Assembly (NCBI GenBank): GCA_018907035.1
Contig: JACCIC010000273.1
Location: forward strand, 455,501 to 519,500
Reading direction: 5' to 3'
Source of the DNA: Sycobia sp. Sy_11
Lineage: Eukaryota > Arthropoda > Insecta > Hymenoptera > Epichrysomallidae
DNA length: 64,000 nucleotides
The notes below the pieces were generated by a model. The model did no database searches, was not told the DNA's origin, and was given only the letters and a program-made list of their open reading frames with translations. The translations under genes and the position numbers were made by a program. Positions 27,029 through 41,500 of the stretch are shown piece after piece. Every line of letters begins with the position of its first letter. Positions within the stretch are counted from its first letter, which is position 1.

Positions 27029-29176
27029 ACGTGACCTCTTTCACAGTCTAAAATTCCCCTCATTAATCTTTAAATCCTTGAAAAAACTTCCAGATTCAAC
27101 CAGCGGGATATAGTAGGGCTATTTGACTTTCCCCGCCGTATGAGAGGTAGTGGAGGACCGTATATGTGTGTGTATATGCGCGCGCGCGTGTGTGTGTATG
27201 TGTTCGCGAAATTTTATCTCGAATTAAATGCTGCCGTGGAAGCTTTCTGAAAGGGCTAAGTCTATTGTATTTATGATCGCGCGATTATCAACGAGGGGAT
27301 GAAATTCGATGAATCTTCGCGGATTTTAGAATTCGGATTTCGTCGGTTGCGTTAGGAGGATTATTATGCGATTTTTTTTTCGGCGTGAAACTGCCGTGAT
27401 TCCATAGAAATCGCGTAATATAATTATTATGACACGATGTTTTACGGAATTATGAATCGGGCGGTTGGGCTGCTTTCAAACTGCACGTCAACGATATAAA
27501 GCTGAACTTAGCATACAAAGCTGCGATATTTAAGTTTGTAGATTTTCCAATATTTAAGTTTGTAGATTTATAATAGAAATATCCAGTCTTTCTTCCAACT
27601 TACAGACTTCAAGTAAAGTGAAAAAATCTCCATTTTTATAACAGCTTGAAGAATAGCAAGTTTAAATTTCATTCCTTGCATAGTAATTTTCATTGTAATG
27701 ATAATTTCGCGCATGGCAATTGTTTTTCCAATTTTTTTTTCCATTATCTACTCGAAGTGGTAACGTGAATTAGAATAATCATAATAATTACGAAGCTAAC
27801 TGACTTCATCGAAATAGTTAAAATTTAGTAAAATTTTAGTAATAATTAATATTAAACGCAAATCAGTCGTAAATATTATAGAGACACAAGGAGTTCAACG
27901 ATGTTTCTAAACAACTTATCTGTAGTGTTAAATTATTCGAAAAAACGCTCCAAAAAATAGTTGATTTTGACCAGATATCTGGAGATCCTTTAGAGGTAAA
28001 TTTTAGTTGTTTTTTTTTCAAATAGGAATACACTACTTATGATCCCAAACTAATAATAAACGGAAAATTCTATAATTACGAAGTGCATTAAGAGTACCCA
28101 AGATTAATTTTGGTAAAATAAATTTTATTTTGTTTAGTGCTACTTTTACTTGATGGATTGAGATAATTTTGTTTAAGTTCATATATCATTTTCACAAACA
28201 TCTTTAAAAAAAATGAAATAGTGTAAGATTTGTTTAATGCTAGGAGATCGAACGGATCCAGCATGTGTTGTATTAAATATGAAACGTGAAATTTTTCGCT
28301 GTCTCTCGGTCTGGATCGGCAGTAGTGCAGTTCCTATTTTAAAAATCAACTATGAGCTTAAAATGACTTTTAAAAATGACCATGGAGCTAAAGTCAACAC
28401 CGTCGATGGATATACCATTGATTAAAACCAACCAATTTTTGTTTGAACAATTTTCTAATAGGTTTATCCAAAATAAGTTCTTCGCGAGACTAATTTTGTT
28501 CTAGATTCTATTTTATTAAAAGATTCGACAAGAACCGCGTTATAAGACGAAGCGGCCTGTATCGATCTTTTCTAACGAAAAGCGCAACGACGCTTGTTTA
28601 CAGTAAATAACGTATACTTCCAATACATCGTCGCGGCTGGTCCATTCTTTTTTTCTCGTTCCCAAAACTTCCTGTCCTCTTTTCCTTCCATCCGCGCGCC
28701 CGTACAAAAGCTCGCGCCGGCGACAAAGCTCGTCGCCAGCCGGCCAGCCGGACCGTGGAGCGGCGGCGCGGCGCAGCTGTGCGCGCACTTTCGTCCCGTC
28801 CCGCCCGCCGCCGCGCCCTCGCTCACCGTCGCTTCTCTATTTGTAATTAGTTCTGTTTACAGGGCCGTAACTATTACACAGATTCGTTCGATCGGCCTTG
28901 GTTATTTGCGCAGAGTCATTCACACGAACGAGAAGAGGAATGTTTTTTTTTTTCAGAGAGAAAGAGAGAGAGAGAGAGGGGGGGAGAGAAAAAATCGCCC
29001 TACTCACTGTCCTTTCGCCGCCAATTAAGGGCACCGGACGACCTGAACATATATACATATATATACCGCGACCTACATTGAACACGAACTTTTCTTCAGC
29101 TGGGATATTCAGTCGAAGCGACGGCGTGGCGTGCGATTCCGCGGGTGAGCTGAACTATATTGAAGTGCATTTCTTT

Positions 29177-29180
<4 letters not shown>

Positions 29181-29217
<37 letters not shown>
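29181..29217. repeat. (TA)n microsatellite
   Basis: TA run of 37 bases followed by GTATGTGTATGTGTGTGTG. Confidence 0.95.
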
Positions 29218-29227
<10 letters not shown>

Positions 29228-29984
29228 GTATGTGTGTGTGTAGACGCGGCCATGCGGGTCTGTGTCCAGGAGGCGAGAGAATCGGTCGAATACCGACCGC
29301 GTCTTTAAACCGAAAAGTGAGCAGTAGGCAGGATAAGTGTATGTATACGTATGTGTGTCTGCGCGCGGGCTTGCACGTGTGCGAACTTGCATACCCCTAT
29401 ATATATATACGCATAGACTATCGGAATATCGGAAATTCAATAGATCGCAATTTGGGCGCGCAGCTGCCGAACGAGCCAATTTTTCGACGATGCTTATCGG
29501 AGTGCGAGTTTTTAATTGTGTCGAGAGGGTTCCCCGTGGTGTAAGCAAGTGTAATGTTCGAAGAAATCGTTTGTTATTGTTTTTTTTTTTTTTTTTTGTT
29601 TTCATTTGGTCACCCATGCACGGATCGCAAAAATTTCATTGATAATTATTCTAGTAGGAAATCAAAATTTAGAAACGCAACTATCTAAATGGTAAAAGGA
29701 TTGTGAAATAGGCTTTGAGTTCTCGAGGCTGATTAAATTTGTAGCTATGGACCAAATAGCCCTGGCTGTTCAACGAATCTGCTTTACAATGGAACAAAAA
29801 GAAAATATCAAATTGAAACAATGTCAAGGTGTCTATTAATTTTTTATCAGATCCATCAGCGAAAAAACTCTCATATCCACGTCGTTAAACTTTGATTTAA
29901 TTAAATTTTATATTCAAATTTTATATGTAAATGACGAGTTACTCTATTATTTTATTTCCAGTACAAAAACTCTAATGTACTTGT

Positions 29985-30029
29985 AAATTTGTCGCAACTT
30001 TAATTTTCAATTAAAGTTACAACAAATTT
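29985..30029. other. 21-pair hairpin with two mismatches
   Basis: The arm 29985-30005 and the inverted arm 30009-30029 agree at 19 of 21 positions around a three-base loop. The innermost ten pairs (AACTTTAATT) are perfect. The short loop makes a microRNA precursor unlikely. Confidence 0.65.
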
Positions 30030-31645
30030 CAATTGGCTGCCAATGTACATGATATCGATTGTGTATACTCAGCCACGCTGTTATCGAATATTTGTAAGAA
30101 TAGGACATTGGTAAATGTAGGGAATGCGATTTTATTATCGAATTGTGAATGATTAAAGAAATTCTGTATTAAAAAATTGTATTATAGCAAAATAAATTTA
30201 AAAAAATTTCATAGTTAGTTGTTTGAATTTTCTTAACTTGCACATTATATTGCTCCATGAAACTGGAATACAAATTAAATATTCATACACATAATAAGGT
30301 ATAATATATTTCTTAAAATGTTACGATATTTCAATCTGTATTTTGACTAGGCTTCTATGGATCTCGGATATAAACGTGATAAATTTAGAAAATAATAATA
30401 TATTTGACAATTAATATACAAATTAAACAAAAAGGAATAGATCGCGGTATGTTGCACGGCTTTCGCGTGTCTTTCGTAAAGAATTGCTGTTAAAAAGTGG
30501 GATTGATTTCATTCGGAGACGCTTGTTACCGTGAAAATATCCATGCAATACTGTGTTAAATTAAAACTTTTCCCCTGTAAGGGTCAAATTACAGACTTTT
30601 TCTATTTTCGCGAATTATCGAATTCGATACATAAAGATTGTGTAGACAAGGGAAATTGGATAATAGACGTAAAATGAAATTTAGACCATAAAAAATACAA
30701 GTAACGGTAATTAAAAAATTGAACAATTATTTTTCTAATTCCGGACTTTTTCTACCGTTTATTAATTTAAAAGTGAACTGTAACTTGATTTGTAATTTGA
30801 TTCAAGTTAATTTACATGTAGAATAAGTAATGAGGAAGTAATGTTAGAGTATCTTACGCAAATTAAAAGTATCTTGAAAAAATTTTTAATTAAATCTATC
30901 ATATTTATCAAACGATTTTTCTATCCGACTTTCAATAATTACAGGTACGAATGTAAAGAGACATAATTTCTATCTATTTTTACATGGATTCTATTATGAC
31001 AATATCCTTATGGCTAAGTTTTATTATTACAGTCTTAATTATAGAGGCATAAAATAGTATTCAAAATTTCAAATTGATCAATAGTGTTACGTGTTTAGAA
31101 CTGCAAAAATTAATCTTGTTCGATAGTTCTATAAAGCCATAATTCTGCTGCACTCTTTACAAATTGGAAAATAAAAATCGCCATTAATGAGAAATCATTT
31201 GTTAAACAACGAATCAAAAAGCACGTTTCAGAAATTTCATGAAAAAAGAAAGACGTTCAATTCGAATGAAAATAGACGAAGTAATATTGCCACGCGCTTA
31301 AGCTTTATAACAATCGCGTGGAAGCATTAAAGCGAGCGCTCCGACAAAAAACAAAAAAGGACAGGCGTAAAAAGCAGGCGTACGCTCATAACTACGAAAG
31401 TTTAGAGGTTGTTCCTTTTTTTTGCGCGACATCCCGCCGCGCCCGCGCGTATGTAGCGAGAGAGAGAGAGAGAGAGAGAATGAGAGAGAAAAAAGAGCAT
31501 AGTCGTTTATTAAGGAAAAGCCCCACACATACGGGCGGCTGTTGCCCCCCCCCCTCCCGAAATTAATTTCGAGCTTCCGATTGCTGCGGCGACGCGACGC
31601 TTCGGCAGGACCTCCGCGCTGGGGGCTCAAAATTTCAGCGTTATA

Positions 31646-31648
<3 letters not shown>

Positions 31649-31699
<51 letters not shown>
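31649..31699. repeat. (TA)n microsatellite
   Basis: Uninterrupted TA run of 51 bases; a GA run lies at about 31457-31480. Confidence 0.95.
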
Positions 31700-31701
<2 letters not shown>

Positions 31702-33235
31702 TTAACGCGAGTTTCGATCTTCGATTTCTATAATATTCTGAAATATTCGATTGTTTCTGTATCGTTGCTTCGGGCAAATATAACGTGGCAGCAAGAGTCA
31801 CTAAACTTTTCTTACAGCTCGCGGGAGTCACGCTCCTGTACAGGGACAAAAATTTCTTAATAAAAAGTTTTACGCTCGCATTATATGCTTCGAATTAGGA
31901 TTTTGTATTGATTTACGGCTAAGCGTTATCTCGGATAAATATAGACGAACGCGTTTGACATAAAATACTTACAATTTCTAATTGAAGAGACCTTTGGTTC
32001 GATTTCAAAAGACAATAGCTTTATTGTCGAAGGCCATATCGTGACGATCCGAGCGATTTCCAAAAGTACGTACGAAGTTTAAAGTTCGCCATTGACGCAC
32101 GACTCGATCGCCAAGGCCGTCGTCGATAATAAAATATAATTATTTAATTTTCATAATAATATAAATATATGATAACCAGGCGATTTCGTTTAATTGAGAT
32201 ACTTTATTTTAAACGCGTTTCATCAATTTCAAAAGCGAGCATTCGATTGTGCCTTGACTTAAAATAGCAGTTCTAACGAAATCTTACTCGTAACAATAAT
32301 CGAAATCATATAAAAAATTGCGAAAATTTGCTGACCTATGGAATGAAATGTTACCTTAAATTTCAATTATTCGACAACGGTTTGTGTATATCACAAAAAT
32401 CGTATTTTGTCTAGATGTCAAAAAAAAAATCATAACGATGGAAATAATGGAACAACTTTCGTAGTCCGACAAATGATTTATTATGCTTATGAATTATATG
32501 AATATTTTACAATTTTTAATTAACATTACCACATTTATTTTTAATTATTTTTAGGATTATTTTAAAACATTTTATAAATAAGATTTCATTAATATTTTTA
32601 TAACATTTAATAGCATTTAACATTTTTAAAAATATTTTATGTAAAATTAAATAAGATAATAATCTCAAATGATTCCTTTAATATATATTTAAAGTCCGAA
32701 ATTTTAACTGACAAACGCTGTTGTATTAAATTCCAACGTGCTCTTCTATGTCTTCTTACTTCTATCTCGATTTAAGAATCGCTGATAAATAATCATAGGC
32801 AGTTTGTCGAAATTGAACGACGACAGAAAATACACGCATCTTTAAGTTACAAAGAAAAAACAGTTCGCCATTTATACGTACTCGGTGAAAAATTTACGCG
32901 CAAAATTTATACCGGCGTCTATATATTTTAGAATCCATGGCATTGCGAATGGAAATCGAACTCGGTGTCCCGAAGCCCCGCGCTAGACGCGCAAACGGAG
33001 GAGCAGCTATGAATAGCTATGGATACCCCATATACCACCCAATGTATTCCAAGTGAGGCTTTAAAAAAAGAAAAGAAAAAAAATCTCGCGATTTCCTTTT
33101 TTTTCACCCCTTAAATTTTATGACGAGAAGAGTGAGGGGGGACAAGGGACAGAAGCACTTCTTTTACGATTTCCCCCAGTATTAGGAGAATATATCGCAT
33201 GGCGAGAAGGAGAGAGAGAAAAAGAGAGAGAAATA

Positions 33236-33239
<4 letters not shown>

Positions 33240-33278
<39 letters not shown>

Positions 33279-33470
33279 CGACGTTATCGAACACTTATAG
33301 ATTTTGCGCGAAGTTTGCACGTGAGCGATTAATATGTACGACAGATTCAGCGCAAAATTTACATCTACTTGCTCCGAAAGGTCGATTTGCCGTGTGTGCG
33401 TCCCCGATAATAGTCCCCGAGATGCGCGGAAATTATTCCGTGACAAATTTCGATTATTATACATGCATGC

Positions 33471-33519
<49 letters not shown>
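33240..33519. repeat. Two (AT)n arrays (33240-33272 and 33477-33519)
   Basis: Runs of 33 and 43 bases separated by about 200 bases of unique sequence. Confidence 0.9.
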
Positions 33520-33523
<4 letters not shown>

Positions 33524-34857
33524 CACATAGAGGAAACATTTCTTTCTCGTCTACAGGATGATTTAGCAATTGGCTAATCACGCGTGAAAATCATTGGAAT
33601 TTTACGACTCTATTTATGTATGGAGACATCCCACCTTCTGTTTTGCTTTCGCTACCGAAGCCCTCCGCGCAACTAAAGGCTCAACCGCGAGGATTACCCG
33701 TATCGCCTCTCAATTCCCGTCGGCGGCTGGTGCGGGCGGCCAATCGAGCCCAATCGCGCAGAATCACGCGCTTCGCGCTGATGCATCCGTGGCTGTGCAG
33801 CGATATATCGATTTGGTCGCGGTAGCGGCCGCTCGCGATTTTCAACGCAGGCCTCGAAAATCTTGCCTCCCCCCCTGCCCGCCCGCCTCCCAGCCGCAAT
33901 CGAAATACTCGGCCGCCCGATGTACGCAATAGCGATCGAATGCCGGGAGTTTCATTCGCGCGTTCATTCATTGGGCGAGCTTTGTCGCGCGTCGGTAACA
34001 CGCGCGAGCAACAGATACGCGCTTTTCAAGGCGGCCTCCCGCGCGCGGATAACTCGGCCTCGGTGGCTTTCTCGTGCGCGACAGCGCCGAAGCAGCACAA
34101 GGCGCACGGGCGAGCCGTCAAAGTTGCTTTGAGCTCCAGCGTGTATATACATATACATATACATACATACATATATATATATATGGAATACAATCCTGTG
34201 GCAATTTTAAAAAGAGAGGTAAAAACTCTTTGTTGGGATCGCAGCGAGATTTATGCAATTGACAGTGTAATCCAGCAACTCAGCGGCGGGTTCTTTTGTA
34301 AGGCATTCGCGAGCAGCTAACATCTTTTTCTCTCCGGCCAAAATCCATTTCACCCGAAGAAACTGAGTATTCCCTCTCCCCCCCCCCCAGACTCCGATTT
34401 TTTTCCCACCGAAATACGCACGCGCGCGATAAACGCTTTACACCGGGGATTCCGTAGATACGGCCGCCTCCCTCGCTCGTCCGCAATTTTTCCTCGTAAT
34501 ATATCGAATCGTTGCTTTGCTCCCGGATTATCGTCACTCGGCAATGGGAGCACGGACGAGACAGTCGAGGACGATGGTAAGGGAGGAAATGAAAGGGGGT
34601 TTACAATCATTTTGGTTTTTTTTTTCTTTTCTTGGTTTTTGTCTCGCCGTCGATTATCTGTCGCCGTCGAACGATCGGGATTATAACGCTCCGATTAAAA
34701 TTCCCCCCCAAGTCCTCCACGAGAGCGACGACTGCATTTACGTAGCGCGACGGCGCACTTTGTTCGGGAGGTGGGCGTGCGGTAATTGCGACGCGATATA
34801 ACGGAGGATTTATATGCTCAGGGACATTGGCGGGTGTGAAATCTCTCTGTCTATGTG

Positions 34858-34858
<1 letters not shown>

Positions 34859-34894
<36 letters not shown>
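34859..34894. repeat. (CT)n microsatellite
   Basis: CT run of 36 bases in a GC-rich patch. It accounts for the low-complexity frames on both strands here. Confidence 0.95.
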
Positions 34895-34901
<7 letters not shown>

Positions 34902-35307
34902 AGACGCACGCACTCTTTATCGTTCTCTCCCCCACCTTCTTCTTCCCTTTGCAATAACCCTCGCTGAAGAAGTCCACGAGGAAAAGATGTGTGCCATCGG
35001 GTGGGGGGGGGGGACACACGCGCATACACAAACATCCACACACATAGACGCACATACGCCCCCCCCCCACTAAACCGGTGCATCAGCGGCTCATCTTCCC
35101 CCCCCCCCACCCCGCGGCTCTTGACACGGATTTTTTTTTTTTTTTTTCATCTCTTCGAAGCCGCGACCTTAAGCCAGGCGCAACGGCGCGCGGCCCCGAG
35201 TCCGCGTGATTCGAGCGCCACGGAGGGCGGGGGGAGGGTTGGTGGAGAGGAAGTTTCGCTCCTTTTAGCCGCCAAAGCCCTCTCGTCCGACGTTCTACGC
35301 GTATATA

Positions 35308-35450
35308 CTACTTGGTCGTCGAATTCTTCTTGCTGCCGGCACCACTGCCGCCGCCGCCACCGCCGCCACCGGGCGTCTTCTCCTTCGCGGGCACTTTCGC
35401 GGACACCTTCGCCTCGGCCTTGGATTTCCCTTTCCTCTTGCCGGACTTGT
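35308..35450 (-). CDS. Linker histone exon 3 (C-terminal tail and stop)
   Basis: The acceptor gcattttcag is followed by a two-base codon remainder that makes Asp with exon 2. The frame then reads KSGKRKGKSKAEAKVSAKVP, AKEKTP, a poly-Gly run, SGAGSKKNSTTK and TAG. The Lys/Ala/Pro-rich composition is typical of an H1 tail. No clear AATAAA was found close downstream on this strand. Confidence 0.8.
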
Positions 35451-35497
35451 CTGAAAATGCTTACAGATTTACAGGGACATTATATTTCTATATGGGA

Positions 35498-35551
<54 letters not shown>

Positions 35552-38500
35552 AAGAAACAACTAGTTAGAAAAATAATTAATGTCATATCGCTAGTTTTAT
35601 TATACGAGGCTGAAGTTACAGAGCATCGGCGAGGTTTAGCGGCGCGATTTAGCAACGTTAGGCACGATGAAGTTCAAGCTTGAGGTGGTTCGAGAATGAT
35701 TAAAATTAGTGAAAAATGGCACGAATTGTCCCGACGTAATTGTTCTGTATGCAGCAAGGGTATAGATTTTTTTTTTTTTTGAGAAGAAATCGATTAAAAA
35801 TTATACTCATGTCGACCGTTTTTAATTAAATTAATAAACATTTTTATCGGTCTTACAGTCTTTATAAATAGTTTGGCTCTTGAAGATGAACCGCAGCGGT
35901 TCGAAACGTCTGGCTTCGAAGGAAAATTTAAATTTAAGGCGGTGGCGGCAGTCAGGTTATCAATGGCTAAGATAGAATATAGCTCGTGTTCATTATTTTT
36001 AATCTAATTGAATTTGATTTTTAATAGGAATTTCGATTTCAATTTTTCTGAGGTTATCATAAGTGAGGGCAGTCTAACTGTTATTGTTTTATTATAATAT
36101 ATTATAGTATAAAGGCTCTATGACCGATAAAAATATTTATTAAAGAAAAAAAAAACAATCTCAAATGCCGGTCTAATGTTTGAGCAAAAGCGTTTTCAAA
36201 AAGGCACCTATCACATGGTTGACATATCTATATAGATCTTTAAATAGAGGAATCTAAGGGAGTCGCGCTCTAACCACCTTAAAAAACGTTAAGTCTAGCA
36301 TTTTAAAATTTGAATTCTAGCATAGTTCATTATCGTTGCCTTGCGCCACCTTCAGCCCAGTAGCCTTCCTTGTCGATAATAATAATTTGACCAAAGCAAG
36401 CTTAAACGTTAAAACGGTAAGAAAATGGTAATATTTTTAATTTATTTGTTCAAAAGAGCACTGAATACTTCGATTTCAAATTATCTCTTTTACTTTTGTC
36501 GAAAAGCAATAAAAAAAGAATAGTAAATAAGTAAGTAGCATAAGTAGTTTATCAAAGTGAATCGAAAGCTACTAAATCAATTTTTTTCAATTTATTTAAC
36601 CATTCTTACATTGCCTTAGCCATATAATTATTATCGTTGTATAATAATTTTCATCGATATCATTTATTTAGAAAATAGAATTTTCGAACTCTTTCAAGAT
36701 CCAGCAATCTTTGCAAAATCAAAGCGAAACTACAAGCCAAGCAGCCCTCTTACCCCTCCACGCTTAAGACGCGACAACTCGAAAAATGTCTTAAGTTAAG
36801 GCGTATATAAAACATCCATGGAGAATAGCTAAGTTATATAGCGACACGGTAAACCTGAAACCCTTGCGCCGACGCGCGATAGGCGTATCCGTCAGCACGG
36901 GTATACGTGCGACCGTGCGCCGGCCGCGTCCGTGCGCGCGAATATACGCACGCAGGTGCTCCATTCTTTATAAAGCTTCGTTCATTTTCCGCGTGTAAAA
37001 GTCGCTCGGGCGGTGCTTGAATTCCCTCACCGTCTCGAGTGCCTGAATTTTAATTTCGAACCTGCGCTTTATCGATCTACCGTGCGGAAATTACGATTAC
37101 ATTTCCATCTCGTGTAAAGATAGTGTTCTAAAAAGTAAAATTCTTACTTTGCGTCATTGGAACTTCGTTATCGGTCAATTCGACCGTTATGATCGCGTTT
37201 ACGAGCTGTCGAGCAAATTTGTAAGAAAAAAAGAAAAAAGGAATTATGGATATCAACTGCTTTATTCCAGAGTTCCTTTTTCGAAGTACTCGTAAGAAAT
37301 TTCATATGGCGACGTAGTTTCCAGCCGACAAAATCAATATAGGCGCAGATTCTAGAACTTTATAATGCATCCCTTTTATCGTTAAGTAACTGTCGTTTAC
37401 GATTCCATAAGAGCTATTATATTGATATATAAAAAGTTAATATGAATCCAATTATTAGAAAAATAAACGAAATATTGTTATAATATAATAATAATTGAAA
37501 CAACACTTTTGTTTCTTTATTTATCTTTTAACAATGATATATGTAATTACTTTAATTTTATAGCGCAAAATAAGTTTTTAATAATACTTAATAGTACAAT
37601 TAGATAAATTTATTCGATAGATTGAAAAAACAACAATAATGCAAAATTTAGATATATAAATGAATTTTTTTACGTTAACTGACGTAAACTAAAGTTAACT
37701 GATAAACAGTTAATTTTTTGTCCTCTTTTTTGTGATGTACTAGTGATGCAATAATACAAATGTGTTTTTGTTTTTTTAAAAGAGCATAATCTTATAAATA
37801 TTTTATACCGGCGAACACCGAGTTTGAGAATGTACATTTTTGCGATGCTTAGTGTTTTTCGAGAAACATAGTATGTTCTTTGTATTACTTATTTATCAAA
37901 CAATATCTGTAATGAAATATAATACTTAATATTTCTATAGGTTCGATCCTGTTGGAGTTCTAAATAATAAATAATCCGCATTATTATTGATAATTCACGA
38001 CCGAAGAACTCGGAATATTCTCTTCATGCATATCTAAGTTTATTAAATTATGAAATTCAAGGTCCTTTTCCAGACAATTATTACAAATCCAGACGGTTTT
38101 TAAATAAAATTTATAATTTTTGTATGGGTGTTTTGTTTTTAAATCTATCGATATATCCTTAAATATTGCCGTAAAAATACAAAAATAAGAAATACGTCGA
38201 TCGAGTGGTTATTAGTTAAAGCTCGATATTAGTAAAACTAGCGGCGGTTCAGTCAAACTATTATGCTCTCAATTTTATTTGTTTCGCTTAATATAAAAAC
38301 GTACATTTAATGTTAATAATTTGAGCCTATACGACGGAATATTGGTTAAATTTTAAAGCAACGACTTTTCCCGTGACATAGTTTTACCGAACTTATGCTT
38401 GATTTCAATACTGCTCAAGCAATAATTGCTCCAATACCGCCTCATCATTAGATATCGAGGATAAGAAAGGAAACTCAGACAGTATGTCAAACGAGACGCT

Positions 38501-41500
38501 TCTTAATCCAGCGTAAAGCCGCATTCTGTATATTTATGGATTTTATAAATCATTTATTGTTCACTTGCTTTTGTTTATTTGTAGTCCGAAAAACAATGGA
38601 TACAATCTATATATATATAGAAAGATTAAGTGAAGAATAAATATAGAATAAAGACTATTTGTGTATGAAATGTATTGAAGAATAATCTCGAGACATGTTA
38701 ATTAATTTTAAATTATTTAGTAATAAATTTTAAGATGGAAATTTAGAAAGTATCTCTCTTATTCATATCTTTTATTTTGGAGTACTTAACAAATTTGGGG
38801 ACTACTTAAAAAAATTGATTGAGCAATTTCTTTTTTTTTATTTTTAAGATCATTTATTTCCAGCTAATTGATGTTTGCTTGATCGATAAACAATTTATGA
38901 CAGTGTAATTTTGAGTCGATTCTGCCTTTCTCACAATAATCAATTAGTTCCACTAAGAATAGGCTAATTTTTTTTTCGTTGCATAGATCCACATTTGGTT
39001 TAACAGTAGCTGGATTATTTTGAGAATGACAGGCAGTATTATGAATTGTTCAAACGATACTTTAAGATAAATTTTTCTTTTTATGAACGAGTTAAAAATA
39101 CTCAATATAGCAATAAATTCAGCATGTCCATTTTCACCGTAAATTGTTAAATTTGTATAATTTTGAAAAATCATATAGTGCGTACAGGCTAGTTCAATAT
39201 TAAGCTAGTGTATATTCATTGTTTCTCCGAACAAGCGAAATGCACAGCTAAATATTCACGTAGTTAACTTATTCATAAAAAAAATCGTATCAGATTATAG
39301 AAAAAAATTTCAACGAGCCAAACTCTAATCGGTATTTTTATCACGTTGGAAGATCTATAGAGTACTCCTGACCTATAGTCTATAATTAAGCTAATAGATA
39401 TTTTGATTAGTCTTTAAGCAACTAATATAATATAATTATGATTATAGTTCAACTGACCTAATATCGAACCTAAAATCTAAAAATCAAAACTAATTTTGTG
39501 AATAAAAGGATAATATTTTCTAAACAATCACAGCTTATCTGTCATCATAATTATATTATATATTATATAAACAATCATATTATAAAGGACTCTCTAAGAT
39601 CGCAAAGAATATATATCAGTTAGTATTACATCAGTCGACGGGAGTAGAATGATTAAGCCTAAGATCGTTAACCTGGCATAACCGTCGTTTCTCGATCCCG
39701 TCAAGAGGAGCGAAGTATGAATTTTTGCGCGCCATAAAATTCATAAGTAATCGGCCACGAATCGGCAACAGAACTCCCACTTTTCCCATAGCATAGCGTT
39801 TACGTGTACAAATACACGCGTAGCACAACCCGCTACAACTTACCGACGGTCTTCTTTCCACCGGCGCGCTTACCGCCGCCGACTACGCGCCGCTTCCGCG
39901 GCTTCTCCGACGCCACCGCCGCCGGGATTTTCCGCTTGTCGCCGGTCGCCCGGTTGGCGGCGCTAGAGCCACCCGCGCCGCTCCTCTTTGCCGGTGCCGC
40001 AGCGGGCGTCGCCTGTCGCCTCGGCGTCGCGGCGCTGCCCGGGCTCGTGGTCGTCGTCTTCTTCGGCTTCGGCTTCGTCGTCGTCGTCGTCGTCGTTGTC
40101 GCTCTGGGCAGGGTGCCGCAGATCCGGTAGCGGCCGCCGCGCAGTCTTATCAGGCCCTCGCTGACGGCCTGCTTCAGGGCTCGGCGCACCTGTCGTCGTC
40201 CGTGAAAGAGGAAGAGCGTGTATATATAGATCAGGACGCGCACGTCCAGGCGCACGGATATATGTAATCAAAATGTGTAAATAGGGATGTGAAATTGATT
40301 TTTTCCTCTTCGGAAAGTTATCGTACTTAAACAGGCTTACACTCATTTTGGTTCTTTGCACAATCTGATTATTAATTTAAAGGATGGAACAATTTAATTT
40401 GGAACAAAGTATATGTATTACATATACCGTGTACTAGTATACATTTTTTAAATAGCTATAGGTGCATTTGAGTGATCTACTTAATCATATTGATAGAACG
40501 TATCATACCACAGATCGCGAAACTTATATGTACTGTTCAAAAAAAAGTACGGCATCGCTGTAACAATAGTGCGAAATTTAACAGTTTTTCGAAAAACCGT
40601 AACTTTCTTCAATTCATTTCTTCGTTCTCATTAAAGCACAAAATATTAACATTGTGATACAAGTTCTATTTTTTTTTATGTTATTTAACGTCGCTCTATT
40701 TATGCTTCCAAATATTGGTGCTAATCAGCGACGGAGGTCTACGATGTGTTTGTAAACAAAGCACATGTAAATTATTACAGCGGTGCTTGTGTCAATCAGC
40801 CGAGACCGGGATTTGAACTCGGATCACCGAGTTACTAGTCCTTCGCTCTAGCGATCGAGCCATCGTATGCCTCGATACAAGTTCTAGTTTTTTGAATCGA
40901 TTATGAAAATTGTTGAAAAAATAGCATTGCGATAAAATTTTTCCTGAAATATACCCAAACCTATTATTGTTCATCAATTAACTATTTGGAAACGGTCCTC
41001 GCAAGTTAATACCTGTTATTTTTTTAAACAATAATAAATTGAGAATGACCATAATGAGAAAACTGTTTGCCAAAGAAACGTCAACTATTTAATATGTCTA
41101 AATTACGTGACCCCAAGTGTCGTTTTTAATGGCAAATTATGCCTACTTGAAAAACTTGACTACTGATTATTGATCCGAATTCTACGTAACGTTTGTCTTT
41201 TCTGGTTAAAAATATTTCAACAATGAATACTATGCTTTAAGTAAAGAAATAAATATGTATGCTTAATTATAGAAATTTCTTTTAAATCAATTTCTTTTAC
41301 AATTGTTGTAAAAATGAAACGATTGAATTGTAATAAATAATTGGAGGTGGATGATATTTGTTCATAATATCTAAGAATTAATTAATTACGGAGTATAATA
41401 TATAGTAATATTATCATAACAACTGAGATTATGTATTTTTATAGAGTAAGAAAGTTGTAACATATGTTTATAGGATATTTAATATATATATATATATTGA

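Larger units (their letters stand above)
17700..28500. other. AT-rich stretch, no gene seen
   Basis: Only microsatellites and dispersed repeat B copy 2 are supported. Small GC-richer patches at about 22930-23560 and 26460-26600 have short frames without domains or splice context. Confidence 0.5.
28500..35300. other. Alternating GC-rich patches and AT-rich DNA, no gene seen
   Basis: GC-rich patches at about 28670-28850, 31400-31630, 33640-34130 and 34530-35300 carry overlapping frames on both strands, as expected from composition. None contains a recognisable domain or a convincing splice pair. Confidence 0.45.

Noticed and set aside
29985..30029. MicroRNA precursor
   Set aside because: A three-base loop and a 21-pair stem are too small for Drosha/Dicer processing of a typical precursor.
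33594..34320. Clustered frames around 33.6-34.3 kb as exons
   Set aside because: No domain, no consistent splice sites, and overlapping frames on both strands.
39963..40361. 132-codon minus-strand frame rich in Asp
   Set aside because: It is a shadow of linker histone exon 2 in another frame; the poly-Asp is the ACG repeat shifted.
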